DNA of 64,000 nt from Candidatus Andeanibacterium colombiense (GTDB taxonomy: Bacteria; Pseudomonadota; Alphaproteobacteria; Sphingomonadales; Sphingomonadaceae): contig CP119316.1 in NCBI GenBank assembly GCA_029202985.1, forward strand, positions 620,001 through 684,000. The letters are read 5' to 3'. The first letter of the stretch is position 1, and every line of letters starts with the position of its first letter. Of the stretch, positions 15,246-23,683 are shown piece after piece. The position numbers and the translations under genes are program-made. Below the pieces are notes generated by a model. That model ran no database searches, was not told the origin of the DNA, and was given only the letters and a program-made list of their open reading frames with translations.

Positions 15246-16571
15246 TTGAGCCACGATCCTTCGACCATGCGCCCGCGGCGGTTCCTGCCGGGCGGCCCCC
15301 TCCACGGGCGGATCAGGGTACCGGGCGACAAGTCGATCAGCCACCGCTCGCTGATGTTCAGCGCGCTCGCGGTCGGGACCAGCCGGATCTCGGGCCTGCT
15401 CGAAGGCGAGGACGTGATGTCGACCGCCGCCGCCCTGCGCGCGATGGGTGCGACGATCGAGCGCACCGGAGAAGGTGAATGGACCGTCGACGGCGTCGGC
15501 GTCGGCGCGCTGCTCCAGCCCGAAGCCCCGCTCGACATGGGCAACAGCGGCACCTCCACCCGCCTGCTGATGGGCCTGATCGCGAGCCATCCGATCACCG
15601 CGCAGTTCGTCGGCGACGCAAGCCTGTCGAAGCGCCCGATGGGCCGGGTGACCGATCCGCTCTCCACGATGGGCGCCGATTTCAGCGGCACCACCCTCCC
15701 CCTCACCGAGCGCGGCATCTGCCCCGCGGTGCCGATCACCTACCGCCTGCCGGTCGCCTCGGCCCAGGTGAAGAGCGCGGTGCTGCTCGCCGGGCTCAAC
15801 GCGCCGGGCATCACCACGGTGATCGAACCGGTGCCGACCCGCGACCATACCGAGCGGATGTTGCAGGGCTTCGGCGCGGATTTGTGGGTCGAGGAGGAAA
15901 ACGGGGAACGCGTGATCCGCCTCCGCGGCGAGGCGGTGCTCAAGCCGCAGACGATCGACGTGCCGGGCGATCCCTCGTCCGCCGCCTTCTTCATCGTCGC
16001 GGCGCTGCTGGTGCCGGGCAGCGAAGTCGTGATCGGGAACGTCGGCCTCAACCCGACCCGGGCCGGCCTGATCGAAGTGCTGCGCCAGATGGGCGGCAGC
16101 ATCGAGGAGCTGGACCGGCGCGAGGTCGGCGGCGAGCCGGTCGCGGACCTCAAGGTCAGCCACTCGGCACTCAGGGGCATCGAAGTCGATCCTGCCCTCG
16201 CCCCAAGCATGATCGACGAATTCCCGGTGCTGTTCGTCGCCGCCGCGCTGGCCGAGGGCCGCACCGTTACCACCGGGCTCGAAGAATTGCGGGTCAAGGA
16301 ATCGGACCGCATCGCGGTGATGGCCGCCGCGCTCACCGCCGCGGGCGCGCGGGTGCGCGAAACCGAGGACGGGCTGGTGATCGACGGCACCGGGGGCGAG
16401 CCGCTCGAAGGCAGCAGAAGCGCCATCGCGACCCACCTCGACCACCGCATCGCGATGAGCATGGCCGTCGCCGGGCTCGCGAGCTACCACGGCGTCGAAA
16501 TCGACGACACCTCTCCGATCGCGACCAGCTTCCCGAATTTCGAGGCGCTGCTGGACGGGCTTGCCGGATGA
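15246..16571 (+). CDS. aroA: 3-phosphoshikimate 1-carboxyvinyltransferase (EPSP synthase), class II type
   Basis: A protein of 441 residues from a TTG start (an ATG seven codons later is an alternative). It joins shikimate-3-phosphate and PEP on the way to chorismate. All four class II signatures are present: GDKS (27-30), SAQVK, RDHTE and NPTR. In the PEP-site loop the sequence is GNSGTSTR, so Gly102 stands where the glyphosate-tolerant CP4 enzyme has alanine. RVKESDR and ATHLDHRIAMS are near the C terminus. It is divergent from the TIGR02300 gene and heads a run leading to cmk and rpsA. Confidence 0.96.
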   Translation: MSHDPSTMRPRRFLPGGPLHGRIRVPGDKSISHRSLMFSALAVGTSRISGLLEGEDVMSTAAALRAMGATIERTGEGEWTVDGVGVGALLQPEAPLDMGNSGTSTRLLMGLIASHPITAQFVGDASLSKRPMGRVTDPLSTMGADFSGTTLPLTERGICPAVPITYRLPVASAQVKSAVLLAGLNAPGITTVIEPVPTRDHTERMLQGFGADLWVEEENGERVIRLRGEAVLKPQTIDVPGDPSSAAFFIVAALLVPGSEVVIGNVGLNPTRAGLIEVLRQMGGSIEELDRREVGGEPVADLKVSHSALRGIEVDPALAPSMIDEFPVLFVAAALAEGRTVTTGLEELRVKESDRIAVMAAALTAAGARVRETEDGLVIDGTGGEPLEGSRSAIATHLDHRIAMSMAVAGLASYHGVEIDDTSPIATSFPNFEALLDGLAG

Positions 16572-16587
16572 GCACCCTTTCCTCTTT

Positions 16588-16665
16588 GTGTTCCCGCGCA
16601 AGCAGGAACCCAGGGCAGCAGGCGCCGTGTTCGGCCGCCCTGGGCCCCGGCTTTCGCCGGGGAGC
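16588..16665. repeat. Palindromic intergenic repeat (three stacked hairpins)
   Basis: Between aroA and the next gene lie three consecutive inverted repeats. The first is imperfect, TTCCCGC/GCAGGAA (16591-16607). The second is CCCAGGGC/GCCCTGGG (16609-16616 and 16637-16644). The third is CCCCGG-CTTTCG-CCGGGG (16645-16662). The pattern resembles the dispersed REP-like elements that read 'TTCCCGCG..GCGGGAACCC' in sphingomonads. It may slow transcription or stabilise the aroA mRNA end. Confidence 0.7.
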
Positions 16666-16689
16666 GACGTTGGCGGCAAGGTCACAGAC

Positions 16690-16947
16690 ATGATCTCCCC
16701 ACTCCTCGCCGACATCATCGGCCTCACCGGCACCGTGCTGTTCGTCGGCGCCTTCGCCTATGCCAATGCCGCGAAGGAGCTGAACAAGCTGCTGTTCAAC
16801 GCGGTGAACCTCATTGGCGCGGTGTTGCTGCTGACCTCGCTCTCGGTGAATTTCAACCTTGCGGCCTTCGTGATGGAGACCGCCTGGGGCATAATCGCAT
16901 TCTTCGGCCTGGTGAGCGCACTGATGAAGCGGAGGAAAACCAGATGA
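16690..16947 (+). CDS. Small membrane protein, CBU_0592-like
   Basis: A protein of 85 residues from the ATG at 16690; the longer upstream frame crosses the palindromic repeat and is not coding. Three hydrophobic segments are visible: LLADIIGLTGTVLFVGAFAY, LLFNAVNLIGAVLLLTSL and FVMETAWGIIAFFGLVSAL. They are followed by a basic end MKRRKTR, so the C terminus is probably cytoplasmic. The pattern matches a small permease-like family annotated CBU_0592; the molecular role is unknown. It overlaps the next gene by four bases (ATGA), so the two are co-expressed, and both are inserted between aroA and cmk. Confidence 0.7.
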   Translation: MISPLLADIIGLTGTVLFVGAFAYANAAKELNKLLFNAVNLIGAVLLLTSLSVNFNLAAFVMETAWGIIAFFGLVSALMKRRKTR

Positions 16948-18104
16948 TCGGAAAACTGATCCTCGCGGCGGCCGCCGCGCTGGCGCTGACGGGCTGCGCC
17001 GGGCACCATGCCGCGGTGGAATCCCCGCCGCCCGACTTCGAACACCGGATCGCCGGACTGATGGCGTCGGAGCATGTGAACGGCATGGCCGTGGCGCTGA
17101 TCGACGACGGCAAGGTCGGCTATGTCCACGCGTTCGGCGCGCGCAACGAGGCGGGCGACCCGCTTGGCACCGATACGGTGATGTACGGCGCATCGCTGAC
17201 GAAGACCGCCTTCGCCTATCTCGTCGCCCAGCTCGCGGCCGAAGGGGCGATCGACCTCGATACCCCGATCGACCATTACCTGCCCCGCCCCTTGCCCGAC
17301 TATGCCGGCGAGGAAGATGCCTATGCGCCGTGGCAGGACCTCGCGGGCGACGAACGCTGGCGCAAGCTCACTCCGCGCATCCTGCTCAACCATGGCTCGG
17401 GCTTCGCCAATTTCTACTGGCTGGAGGACAACGAAAAGCTGCAGTTTCATTTCGATCCCGGCACGCGCTTCGCCTATTCCGGCGACGGGATCATCCTGCT
17501 GCAATTCGTCCTCGAACGCGGACTCGGGCTCGACGTGCAGCGCGAGATGGACAAGCGGATATTCGCGCCGTTCGGGATGACCCGCAGCAGCCTGATCTGG
17601 CGCGACGATTTTCGCTCTGACCTCGCCGATGGCTGGACCATCGACGGCAAGGCGGTGCCGCATGACGACCGCAGCCGGGTCCGCGCGGCCGGTTCGCTCG
17701 ACACGACCATCGCCGACATGGCCCGGCTCGCCGCCGGCATGATGTCCGGCCCCGCCTCGCTGCGCGACGAATTGTTCCGGCCGCAGCTCCCGATCCGCTC
17801 CGAGCGCCAGTTTCCCACCCTCCTGCCGGATGCGCCGGCGGACCGACAGACACCGGGGATCGCCGCCGGACTGGGCACGGTGACTTTCAGCGGGCCGCAG
17901 GGTCGCGGCTTCTTCAAGGGCGGTCACGACGATTCGACCGGCAACATGCTGGTCTGCCTCGAACGCGGCGCGCGCTGCATCGTGCTGCTCGGCAACGACG
18001 TGCGGGCCGAACGCATCTATCCGCGGATCGTCGCGCTGGCGCTCGGCGATACCGGAATGCCGTGGCGCTGGGAGTATGGCCGCGAGCCGGAGCTGTCCGA
18101 ATGA
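16944..18104 (+). CDS. Serine hydrolase of the beta-lactamase/class C family, lipoprotein
   Basis: A protein of 386 residues. The N terminus MIGKLILAAAAALALTGC is a lipoprotein signal with the lipobox Cys at 18. The penicillin-binding fold shows SLTK (Ser84-Lys87), YSG in FAYSGDGI and KGGH in place of the KTG box. These are features of class C beta-lactamase-like esterases and D-Ala peptidases rather than of true beta-lactamases. It is anchored in the envelope and may act on peptidoglycan peptides or esters; this is inferred. It overlaps its upstream and downstream neighbours by four bases each. Confidence 0.87.
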   Translation: MIGKLILAAAAALALTGCAGHHAAVESPPPDFEHRIAGLMASEHVNGMAVALIDDGKVGYVHAFGARNEAGDPLGTDTVMYGASLTKTAFAYLVAQLAAEGAIDLDTPIDHYLPRPLPDYAGEEDAYAPWQDLAGDERWRKLTPRILLNHGSGFANFYWLEDNEKLQFHFDPGTRFAYSGDGIILLQFVLERGLGLDVQREMDKRIFAPFGMTRSSLIWRDDFRSDLADGWTIDGKAVPHDDRSRVRAAGSLDTTIADMARLAAGMMSGPASLRDELFRPQLPIRSERQFPTLLPDAPADRQTPGIAAGLGTVTFSGPQGRGFFKGGHDDSTGNMLVCLERGARCIVLLGNDVRAERIYPRIVALALGDTGMPWRWEYGREPELSE

Positions 18105-18724
18105 TCATCGCGGTCGACGGCCCCACCGCCTCGGGCAAGGGCACCATCGCGAAGGCGCTCGCGAAGCATTACCGCCTGCCGCATCTCGACAGCGGGCTGC
18201 TCTATCGCGCGGCCGGGCGGCAGGTGGTGCTGAACGGCGGCGATCCGGGCGATCCGGCCGACGCCGAACGGGGCGCCGATTTCCCGGACGACCTCCTCAA
18301 CGATCCGATCCTGCGCAGCGAGGCGACCGGGCAACTTGCCAGCGTGGTCTCGGTCCATCCAGGGGTGCGCGCGAAATTGCTCAAGCGGCAGCAGGATTTC
18401 GCCAACCAGCCCGGCGGCGCGCTGCTCGACGGGCGCGATATCGGCACGGTGATCGCGCCGCATGCAGACGTGAAGCTGTTCGTAACCGCCGACGTCGCGG
18501 TGCGCGCTCTGCGGCGCTTCCTCGAAATGCGCGACCGCGGCGAGAGCGTGACGCTCGAGCTGATCGAGGACGACCTCCGCATCCGCGACGAACGCGACCG
18601 CACCCGCCCTACGTCTCCGCTGGTCGCCGCTACCGACGCGGTGCTGCTGGATACGAGCGAGATGGATGCCGAGGAGGCGGTGGCGGAGGCGATCCGGATC
18701 GTCGAGGAGCGACGGCGCCGCTAG
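18101..18724 (+). CDS. cmk: (d)CMP kinase
   Basis: A protein of 207 residues from the ATG at 18101, which overlaps the preceding stop by four bases. Cytidylate kinase phosphorylates CMP and dCMP. The P-loop GPTASGKGT is at residues 7-15, HLDSGLLYRAAG is the CMP-binding region, and DGRDIGTVIAPHADVKLFVTA and RDERDRTRPTSPL cover the substrate and LID regions. It normally lies between aroA and rpsA in alphaproteobacteria, as here except for two inserted genes. Confidence 0.95.
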   Translation: MIIAVDGPTASGKGTIAKALAKHYRLPHLDSGLLYRAAGRQVVLNGGDPGDPADAERGADFPDDLLNDPILRSEATGQLASVVSVHPGVRAKLLKRQQDFANQPGGALLDGRDIGTVIAPHADVKLFVTADVAVRALRRFLEMRDRGESVTLELIEDDLRIRDERDRTRPTSPLVAATDAVLLDTSEMDAEEAVAEAIRIVEERRRR

Positions 18725-19151
18725 TCCTGCGGGGTGCACGCAAAAATCCCTGTCCTACATCGCCGCGTTTGGCCATAGAATCGCGGATGACCGAAGCCCC
18801 CTACCATCGACCGCCGAGCGGTTTTTTTCGCCAGGGTGGAAGGTGTCACCCCCACCGCGCGAGCCCGCGGAAATCCGCCAGAAACCCGGGCGGACACCCA
18901 AGCGGACAAGTGTCGCTTGTGTAACCCTTGGGCAGCACGAGGCATCCCCGCTTTTCCTTGCTTTTCGGCCCTTATGCACCTAAGTGCCCCCGGTCCCGAC
19001 GGCTCCGGCTCGAAGGATGCGGCGAGCGGCATTCGGCCTTCCCGCACAGTCGGCCCTTTTGGCCCGCCTGCGGCAATTCCGCCGCCGACGGAGAAAGACC
19101 CCGGAATACAACCCGGTGGCCGGAAATTGTCAGTACAGGAAACTTCAATCC
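18725..19151. other. 427-base gap before rpsA: short terminator, repeat island, rpsA leader
   Basis: No gene is supported. The first 50 bases contain AAAAATCCCTGTCCTACAT, which shares TCCTACA with a motif seen elsewhere in the window. A short hairpin plus seven T (18810-18828) could end the cmk transcript. From 18843 to 18930 come TGTCACCC, TCCGCCAG and GTGTCGCTTGTGTAACCC, a set of motifs that recurs near 61014-61080. The last 200 bases are the presumed promoter and leader of rpsA. Antisense and forward frames through the gap show no protein similarity. Confidence 0.6.
18810..18828 (+). terminator. Possible short terminator after cmk
   Basis: ACCGC-CGA-GCGGT followed directly by TTTTTTT. The stem is only five pairs with a three-base loop, but the T-run is long for this genome. 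Confidence 0.4.
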
Positions 19152-20879
19152 ATGGCATCTTCGCCAACTCCCCAAAGCAATCCGACCCGCTCGGATTTCG
19201 AAGCGCTTCTCAACCAGACTTTCGGCGATGCAGCGGACGGCGGCTTTGAAGGCCGCGTCGTCAAGGGCACCGTCACCGCGATCGAAGGCGACAAGGCCGT
19301 GATCGACGTCGGCCTCAAGAGCGAAGGCCGCGTGCGCCTCAGCGAATTCTTCGGCCAGACCCTCGCCGTCGGCGACGAAGTCGAAGTGTTCGTCGACCGG
19401 ATCGAGAATTCCGAAGGCGAAGCGATGCTCAGCCGCGACCGCGCCCGCCGCGAAGCCGCCTGGGACAAGCTCGAAAGCGAATTCGGCGAAGGCAAGCGCG
19501 TCGAAGGCCGCATCTTCGGCCGTGTGAAGGGTGGCTTCACCGTCGATCTCGATGGCGCCGTGGCCTTCCTCCCCGGCAGCCAGGTCGATATCCGCCCGGT
19601 CCGCGACGTGACCCCGCTGATGGAAATCCCGCAGCCGTTCCAGATCCTCAAGATGGACCGCCGCCGCGGCAACATCGTGGTCTCGCGCCGCGCGGTCCTC
19701 GAAGAAACCCGCGCCGAACAGCGCAGCGAGCTGATCGACAAGCTGGCCGAAGGCCAGGTGATCGACGGCGTCGTCAAGAACATCACCGATTACGGCGCCT
19801 TCGTCGATCTCGGCGGGATCGACGGCCTGCTGCATGTCACCGACATGAGCTACAAGCGCGTCAACCACCCGAGCGAAGTCATCAATATCGGTGACGTGGT
19901 GAAGGTGCAGATCGTCCGCATCAACCAGGATACGCAGCGCATCAGCCTCGGCATGAAGCAGCTCGAAAGCGATCCGTGGGACGGCGTGGACCAGAAATAC
20001 CCGGTCGGTGCGAAGCTGCACGGGACCGTCACCAACATCACCGAATATGGCGCCTTCGTGGAGCTGGAGCCGGGCATCGAAGGCCTGGTCCACGTTTCCG
20101 AGATGAGCTGGACCAAGAAGAACGTCCACCCGGGCAAGATCGTCAGCACCAGCCAGGAAGTCGATGTGATCGTGCTCGAGGTCGATGCCGACAAGCGCCG
20201 CATCAGCCTCGGCCTCAAGCAGGCCCAGCAGAACCCGTGGGAAGCCTTCGCCGAGAAGCACCCGGTCGGCAGCCAAGTCGAGGGCGAAGTCAAGAACGCC
20301 ACCGAATTCGGCCTGTTCATCGGCCTCGACGGCGACGTGGACGGCATGGTCCACATGTCGGACATCGCCTGGGGCATCTCGGGCGAAGACGCGCTGGCGC
20401 TGCACCGCAAGGGTGAAATGGTCACCGCGGTCGTGCTCGACGTCGACACCGACAAGGAGCGTATCAGCCTTGGCATGAAGCAGCTCGAGAAGGGCGCTCC
20501 GGCGGCCGGCGGCGGCGCAAGCGCCGGTGCGGGCGGCGGTTCGGGCGGGCTCCAGCGCGGCAGCGTGGTCACCGTGACCGTGCTCGAAGTGCGCGACGGC
20601 GGGCTCGAAGTGCAGGCCGGCGACGATGGCGCGACCGGCTTCATCAAGCGCAGCGACCTCGGCCGCGACCGCGACGAGCAGCGTCCGGACCGCTTCCAGG
20701 CGGGCCAGAAGCTCGACGCGATGGTGATCGGCTTCGACCGTTCGAAGAAGCCCAACTTCTCGGTCAAGGCGCACCAGCTCGCCGAAGAGAAGCAGGCTGT
20801 CGAGCAGTACGGTTCGTCGGACTCGGGTGCCTCGCTTGGCGACATCCTCGGCGAAGCGCTCAAGAAGGGCGCGGAGTAA
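19152..20879 (+). CDS. rpsA: 30S ribosomal protein S1
   Basis: A protein of 575 residues. Six S1/OB domains follow one another: the first begins near GRVVKGTVTAIEGDKAVIDVG, and later ones carry the typical VKNITDYGAFVDLGGIDGLLHVTDMS and ITEYGAFVELEPGIEGLVHVSEMSW blocks. A glycine/alanine linker of about 20 residues (PAAGGGASAGAGGGSGG, near residue 453) lies before the last domain. S1 recruits mRNAs to the 30S subunit. Codon choice is strongly biased towards GC-ending codons, as expected for high expression. It follows cmk, the conserved order, and ends in a strong terminator. Confidence 0.98.
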   Translation: MASSPTPQSNPTRSDFEALLNQTFGDAADGGFEGRVVKGTVTAIEGDKAVIDVGLKSEGRVRLSEFFGQTLAVGDEVEVFVDRIENSEGEAMLSRDRARREAAWDKLESEFGEGKRVEGRIFGRVKGGFTVDLDGAVAFLPGSQVDIRPVRDVTPLMEIPQPFQILKMDRRRGNIVVSRRAVLEETRAEQRSELIDKLAEGQVIDGVVKNITDYGAFVDLGGIDGLLHVTDMSYKRVNHPSEVINIGDVVKVQIVRINQDTQRISLGMKQLESDPWDGVDQKYPVGAKLHGTVTNITEYGAFVELEPGIEGLVHVSEMSWTKKNVHPGKIVSTSQEVDVIVLEVDADKRRISLGLKQAQQNPWEAFAEKHPVGSQVEGEVKNATEFGLFIGLDGDVDGMVHMSDIAWGISGEDALALHRKGEMVTAVVLDVDTDKERISLGMKQLEKGAPAAGGGASAGAGGGSGGLQRGSVVTVTVLEVRDGGLEVQAGDDGATGFIKRSDLGRDRDEQRPDRFQAGQKLDAMVIGFDRSKKPNFSVKAHQLAEEKQAVEQYGSSDSGASLGDILGEALKKGAE

Positions 20880-20920
20880 CAATTCGTCGTCCCGGCTTGC
20901 GCTGGGAGACGGTTCAGAAA

Positions 20921-20957
20921 AAGGCCCGTCGCTCACCCGAGCGGCGGGCCTTTTCTG
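20921..20957 (+). terminator. Rho-independent terminator of rpsA
   Basis: Hairpin AAGGCCCGTCGCTC / GAGCGGCGGGCCTT with loop ACCC (one G-U pair), followed by TTCTGTT. It starts 42 bases after the rpsA stop. Confidence 0.85.
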
Positions 20958-20986
20958 TTGCGGCGACAGGGCGTAGAACAGGCGCC

Positions 20987-21757
20987 ATGCTCGAAATCCA
21001 TCAGTTCCCCTGTCTCAGCGACAATTACGGCTTCCTGCTGCACGATCCCGAAAGCGGCGAGACCGTGTGCATCGACACGCCCGATGCCGAGACCTACCTG
21101 CGCGAAGCGAAGGCCAAGGGCTGGCGGATCACCCAGATCTGGAACACCCACTGGCACCCGGACCATGCGGGCGGGAACACGGCGATCAAGCTCGCGACCG
21201 GCTGCTGCGTGGTCGCACCGCTGGTCGATGCGCCGAAGATCGCCGGGATCGACCGCACGGTCGGCCAGGGCGATACGGTCGCGCTCGGGCGCTATGCGGC
21301 GCAGGTGATCGACGTCGGCGGACATACGCTGGGCCATGTCGCCTATCATCTGCCGCAGGCCGGGCCGGAAACCGGCATCGCCTTCGTCGGCGATTCGGTG
21401 TTCGCGCTCGGCTGCGGGCGGATGTTCGAAGGGACCCCGCCGCAATTCTGGGCGAGCCTGTCGCGGATCAAGCAATTGCCGCCGGAGACGCAGCTCTACT
21501 GCGCGCACGAATACACCGCCTCGAACGCGCGCTTCGCACTGCATGCGGATCCCGACAATGCGGCGCTGGCGGAGTATGCGCGCGAGATCGAGGCGAAGCG
21601 CGAACGGAGCGAGTGGACCGTGCCGACCGTGCTTTCGCGCGAACTGGCGACCAACCCGTTCCTGCGCGCGGACAGCACGGAGATGCGCGCACGCTGGGGC
21701 GGCGATGAGCCGAGCGAGACTTTTGCCGCGCTCAGGGCGGCGAAGGACAATTTCTAA
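20987..21757 (+). CDS. gloB: Hydroxyacylglutathione hydrolase (glyoxalase II)
   Basis: A protein of 256 residues from the ATG at 20987, just after the rpsA terminator. The metallo-beta-lactamase fold has THWHPDH at residues 54-60, GGHTLGHVAYH, FVGDSVFALGCGRMFEGTP and the glyoxalase II-specific YCAHEYTASNARFA. The C-terminal substrate-binding helices end in ...RWGGDEPSETFAALRAAKDNF. It hydrolyses S-lactoylglutathione in methylglyoxal detoxification. The length and the C-terminal domain separate it from other metallo-hydrolases. Confidence 0.95.
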   Translation: MLEIHQFPCLSDNYGFLLHDPESGETVCIDTPDAETYLREAKAKGWRITQIWNTHWHPDHAGGNTAIKLATGCCVVAPLVDAPKIAGIDRTVGQGDTVALGRYAAQVIDVGGHTLGHVAYHLPQAGPETGIAFVGDSVFALGCGRMFEGTPPQFWASLSRIKQLPPETQLYCAHEYTASNARFALHADPDNAALAEYAREIEAKRERSEWTVPTVLSRELATNPFLRADSTEMRARWGGDEPSETFAALRAAKDNF

Positions 21758-21760
21758 TTT

Positions 21761-21850
21761 TCGTCATGGCGAGCGACCGAAGGGCGCGGGGCAATCCAGA
21801 GCGTCACTCACGCTCGCCCTGGATTGCTTCGCTACGCTCGCAATGACGAG
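21761..21850. repeat. Nested palindromic repeat between convergent genes (copy 1)
   Basis: The outer arms TCGTCATGGCGAGCG and CGCTCGCAATGACGA match as an inverted repeat with one mismatch. The inner arms GCAATCCAG/CTGGATTGC and GAGCG/CGCTC form a second and third layer. The element fills almost the whole gap between the gloB stop (21757) and the stop of the convergent NAD-binding gene (21856). A related copy is at 29812-29879. It could serve as a bidirectional terminator. Confidence 0.8.
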
Positions 21851-21855
21851 GGTAT

Positions 21856-22470
21856 TCAATACCCCGCGGTAAACCGCGCGCGGCTGTAGTTGTGGTTCTC
21901 GAGCTCGTCGACCATCGCGATCGCGTAGTCGGCGTAGCTGATCTTGCTCTCGCCCTTGTCGTCGACCACGAGATTGTCGCCGCCGATGCGGAAGCTGTCC
22001 GGGCCGAGGCGCGGGCCTTCGAAGATCGTCATTGCGGGCGAGAAGAAGGTCCAGTCGGTCTCGCTCTCGCCGCGCAGATCGTCGAGGAAATCGATCGCCG
22101 GCTTGACGATCGGCTTGAGGAATTCGGGGAAGCCCTCGCTGTCGAACAGCCGCACGCCGTCCGCATTGATCAGGCTCGCCGCGCCGCCCATTACCAGCAG
22201 GCGGTTCACGCCCGCCGCCTTGACCGCAGCCAGCAGCTGCGCGGCGCTAATGTCGAAATGCAGCGCACTGATCACCGCGTCCACGCCCGCGATCTGGCTG
22301 GCGAGCTCGGCCGCATCGGCCGCGTCGCCCTTCAGCACCGAGATATTCTCGCCGGTCGGAATCTTCTCCGGCGAACGGCTGATCGCCGTCACCTGATGGC
22401 CCCGCGCGGCCAATTCCTTCGTGATCTCCGAACCGCCTTTTCCGCCGGCACCCAGAACAGCAACATGCAT
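21856..22470 (-). CDS. NAD(P)-binding oxidoreductase of the atypical SDR/NmrA-like type
   Basis: A protein of 204 residues. The N-terminal Rossmann motif AVLGAGGKGGSEITKELAARGHQVTAISRS is followed by LKGDAAD and a VDAVISALHF segment. There is no YxxxK catalytic pair. This suits the NmrA-like or flavin-reductase-like atypical SDRs (YwnB/PRISE group), which bind NAD(P) but have varied roles. It sits downstream of the F0 ATP synthase genes on the same strand, but the atp terminator hairpin lies between. Confidence 0.8.
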   Translation of the reverse strand: MHVAVLGAGGKGGSEITKELAARGHQVTAISRSPEKIPTGENISVLKGDAADAAELASQIAGVDAVISALHFDISAAQLLAAVKAAGVNRLLVMGGAASLINADGVRLFDSEGFPEFLKPIVKPAIDFLDDLRGESETDWTFFSPAMTIFEGPRLGPDSFRIGGDNLVVDDKGESKISYADYAIAMVDELENHNYSRARFTAGY

Positions 22471-22537
22471 CGTGTCTCTCCAAACTGTTTCGAAGGCGTG
22501 TGTAACGCGTCGGAGCGAAGCGGCAAGCGCACAAACG

Positions 22538-22575
22538 AAAACCCCCGCCGCCGAATGTCCCGGGGGCGGGGTTTT
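22538..22575 (-). terminator. Terminator after the F0 ATP synthase operon
   Basis: On the minus strand AAAACCCCGCC pairs with GGCGGGGGTTTT across a loop, with a T-rich exit (TTTTCGTTTG). It lies 22 bases after the stop codon of the b subunit gene. Confidence 0.7.
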
Positions 22576-22597
22576 CAGTTCACGATATGCGTGAGGA

Positions 22598-23125
22598 TCA
22601 GATCCCGGCGATCGCCTGGTCGACCAGCGGCTTGTCGGCCTTCGCGCCGTGGCTCTGGACGATCGCGTCGCGCGCCGCGGCGGTGGCCAGTTCGGCGGTG
22701 CGCCCGCGCAGGGTCTCGACCGCGGCCAGTTCGGCGGCGGCGATTTTGTCCTGCGCCATGCGTTCGCGGCGCTTGACCAGCTCGGTCGCGTCGCTTTCAG
22801 CCTTGCTGACGATCGTCGCGGCTTCTTCCCGGGCGTGATCGATCAACTTCTTCGCGTCGCCGGCGCTGGCGGCCTGCTGCTGCCTGGCCGCGGCGAGCAG
22901 CAGCTCGGCCTCGGCACGAATCTCGGCCGCTTCGTCCAGCGTCTTGCGGGTTTCGGCGATTTTCGCGTCGAGCCCATCAAGCAGCTTGCGGTGCGCCTTG
23001 CCGACGAAGATCGCCAGCAGGAAGAATATCGTCACGCCGGTATAGACCCAGCCCTCGGCACCGAGGCCGAGCAGCGTCGGTTCGGCTTCGTGCGGGCCGG
23101 TGACGGCTGCGAGTTGGTACATCAT
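22598..23125 (-). CDS. atpF: ATP synthase F0 subunit b
   Basis: About 175 residues. The start is chosen at the second of three clustered ATGs (23125), because AAGGAG lies directly against the first ATG and six bases before the second. One N-terminal membrane helix (WVYTGVTIFFLLAIFVGKAHRKLL) is followed by a long charged, alanine-rich coiled coil. That coil is the peripheral stalk linking F0 to F1. It is the last gene of atpI-B-E-b'-b, the split-b arrangement of alphaproteobacteria and photosynthetic bacteria. The F1 genes are not in the window. Confidence 0.92.
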   Translation of the reverse strand: MMYQLAAVTGPHEAEPTLLGLGAEGWVYTGVTIFFLLAIFVGKAHRKLLDGLDAKIAETRKTLDEAAEIRAEAELLLAAARQQQAASAGDAKKLIDHAREEAATIVSKAESDATELVKRRERMAQDKIAAAELAAVETLRGRTAELATAAARDAIVQSHGAKADKPLVDQAIAGI

Positions 23126-23136
23126 CGCCATCTCCT

Positions 23137-23625
23137 TCAGGCCTTGAGCCGCGCGTCGATCGACTGGCGCAGGCCGGCTACCGCTGGCGTGGCACCGGTA
23201 AGGCGGGCGACGATCGCCTGGGCCCCTTCGGCGGCCGCGTCACGCAGCGACTGCTCCGCTGCGGCGACTGCCCCGGCGATCCGCCCTTCGGCATCCGCCA
23301 GCAACTTGTCGGCCTTTTCGCCGGCCGTGGCGAGGCGCTTCTCGCTCGCCTTGGCGGCATCCGCCTTGGCATCGGAGATCGCCAGCCGCGCCGCATCCCG
23401 CGCCGCGGCAAGTTCGGCCTCGTAGGCCGCCTGGATTGCGTCCGCCTGGTCCTTGGACGCGCGTGCGACATCGAGGTCGCCCCCGATCTTGTCTTCACGC
23501 TGGCCCATCACCTTGTCGAGCTTCGGCAGGGTCAGCCTGACCACGCCGAAATAAAGCACGACGAAGAACACCGCGAGCCAGGCGACCTGCGGCCAGAACA
23601 CATGGGCGAAATCGAATTGGGGCAT
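23137..23625 (-). CDS. atpG: ATP synthase F0 subunit b'
   Basis: 162 residues from MPQFDFAHVFWPQ; seven upstream codons are possible but less likely. The Pro-Gln-Phe-Asp start and the membrane segment VAWLAVFFVVLYFGVVRLTLPKL are typical of b'. A long helical stalk with many Ala, Asp, Glu and Lys residues follows. It pairs with subunit b to form a heterodimeric peripheral stalk. It lies 11 bases upstream of the b gene. The symbol atpG (atpF2 or atpX elsewhere) is used for b' in some alphaproteobacterial annotations. Confidence 0.9.
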   Translation of the reverse strand: MPQFDFAHVFWPQVAWLAVFFVVLYFGVVRLTLPKLDKVMGQREDKIGGDLDVARASKDQADAIQAAYEAELAAARDAARLAISDAKADAAKASEKRLATAGEKADKLLADAEGRIAGAVAAAEQSLRDAAAEGAQAIVARLTGATPAVAGLRQSIDARLKA

Positions 23626-23683
23626 CTTACCTGCCTGCGCGCGCAAAGCCGGGCCGGCCGGTTACCCGGCCGGCCGCTGGCGA

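Noticed and set aside
18972..20936. Antisense frame of 654 codons across rpsA
   Set aside because: Opposite strand of a real S1 gene with strong codon bias; the predicted protein (mostly D, V, A, H, L, F and E) has the composition of a shadow and no domain.
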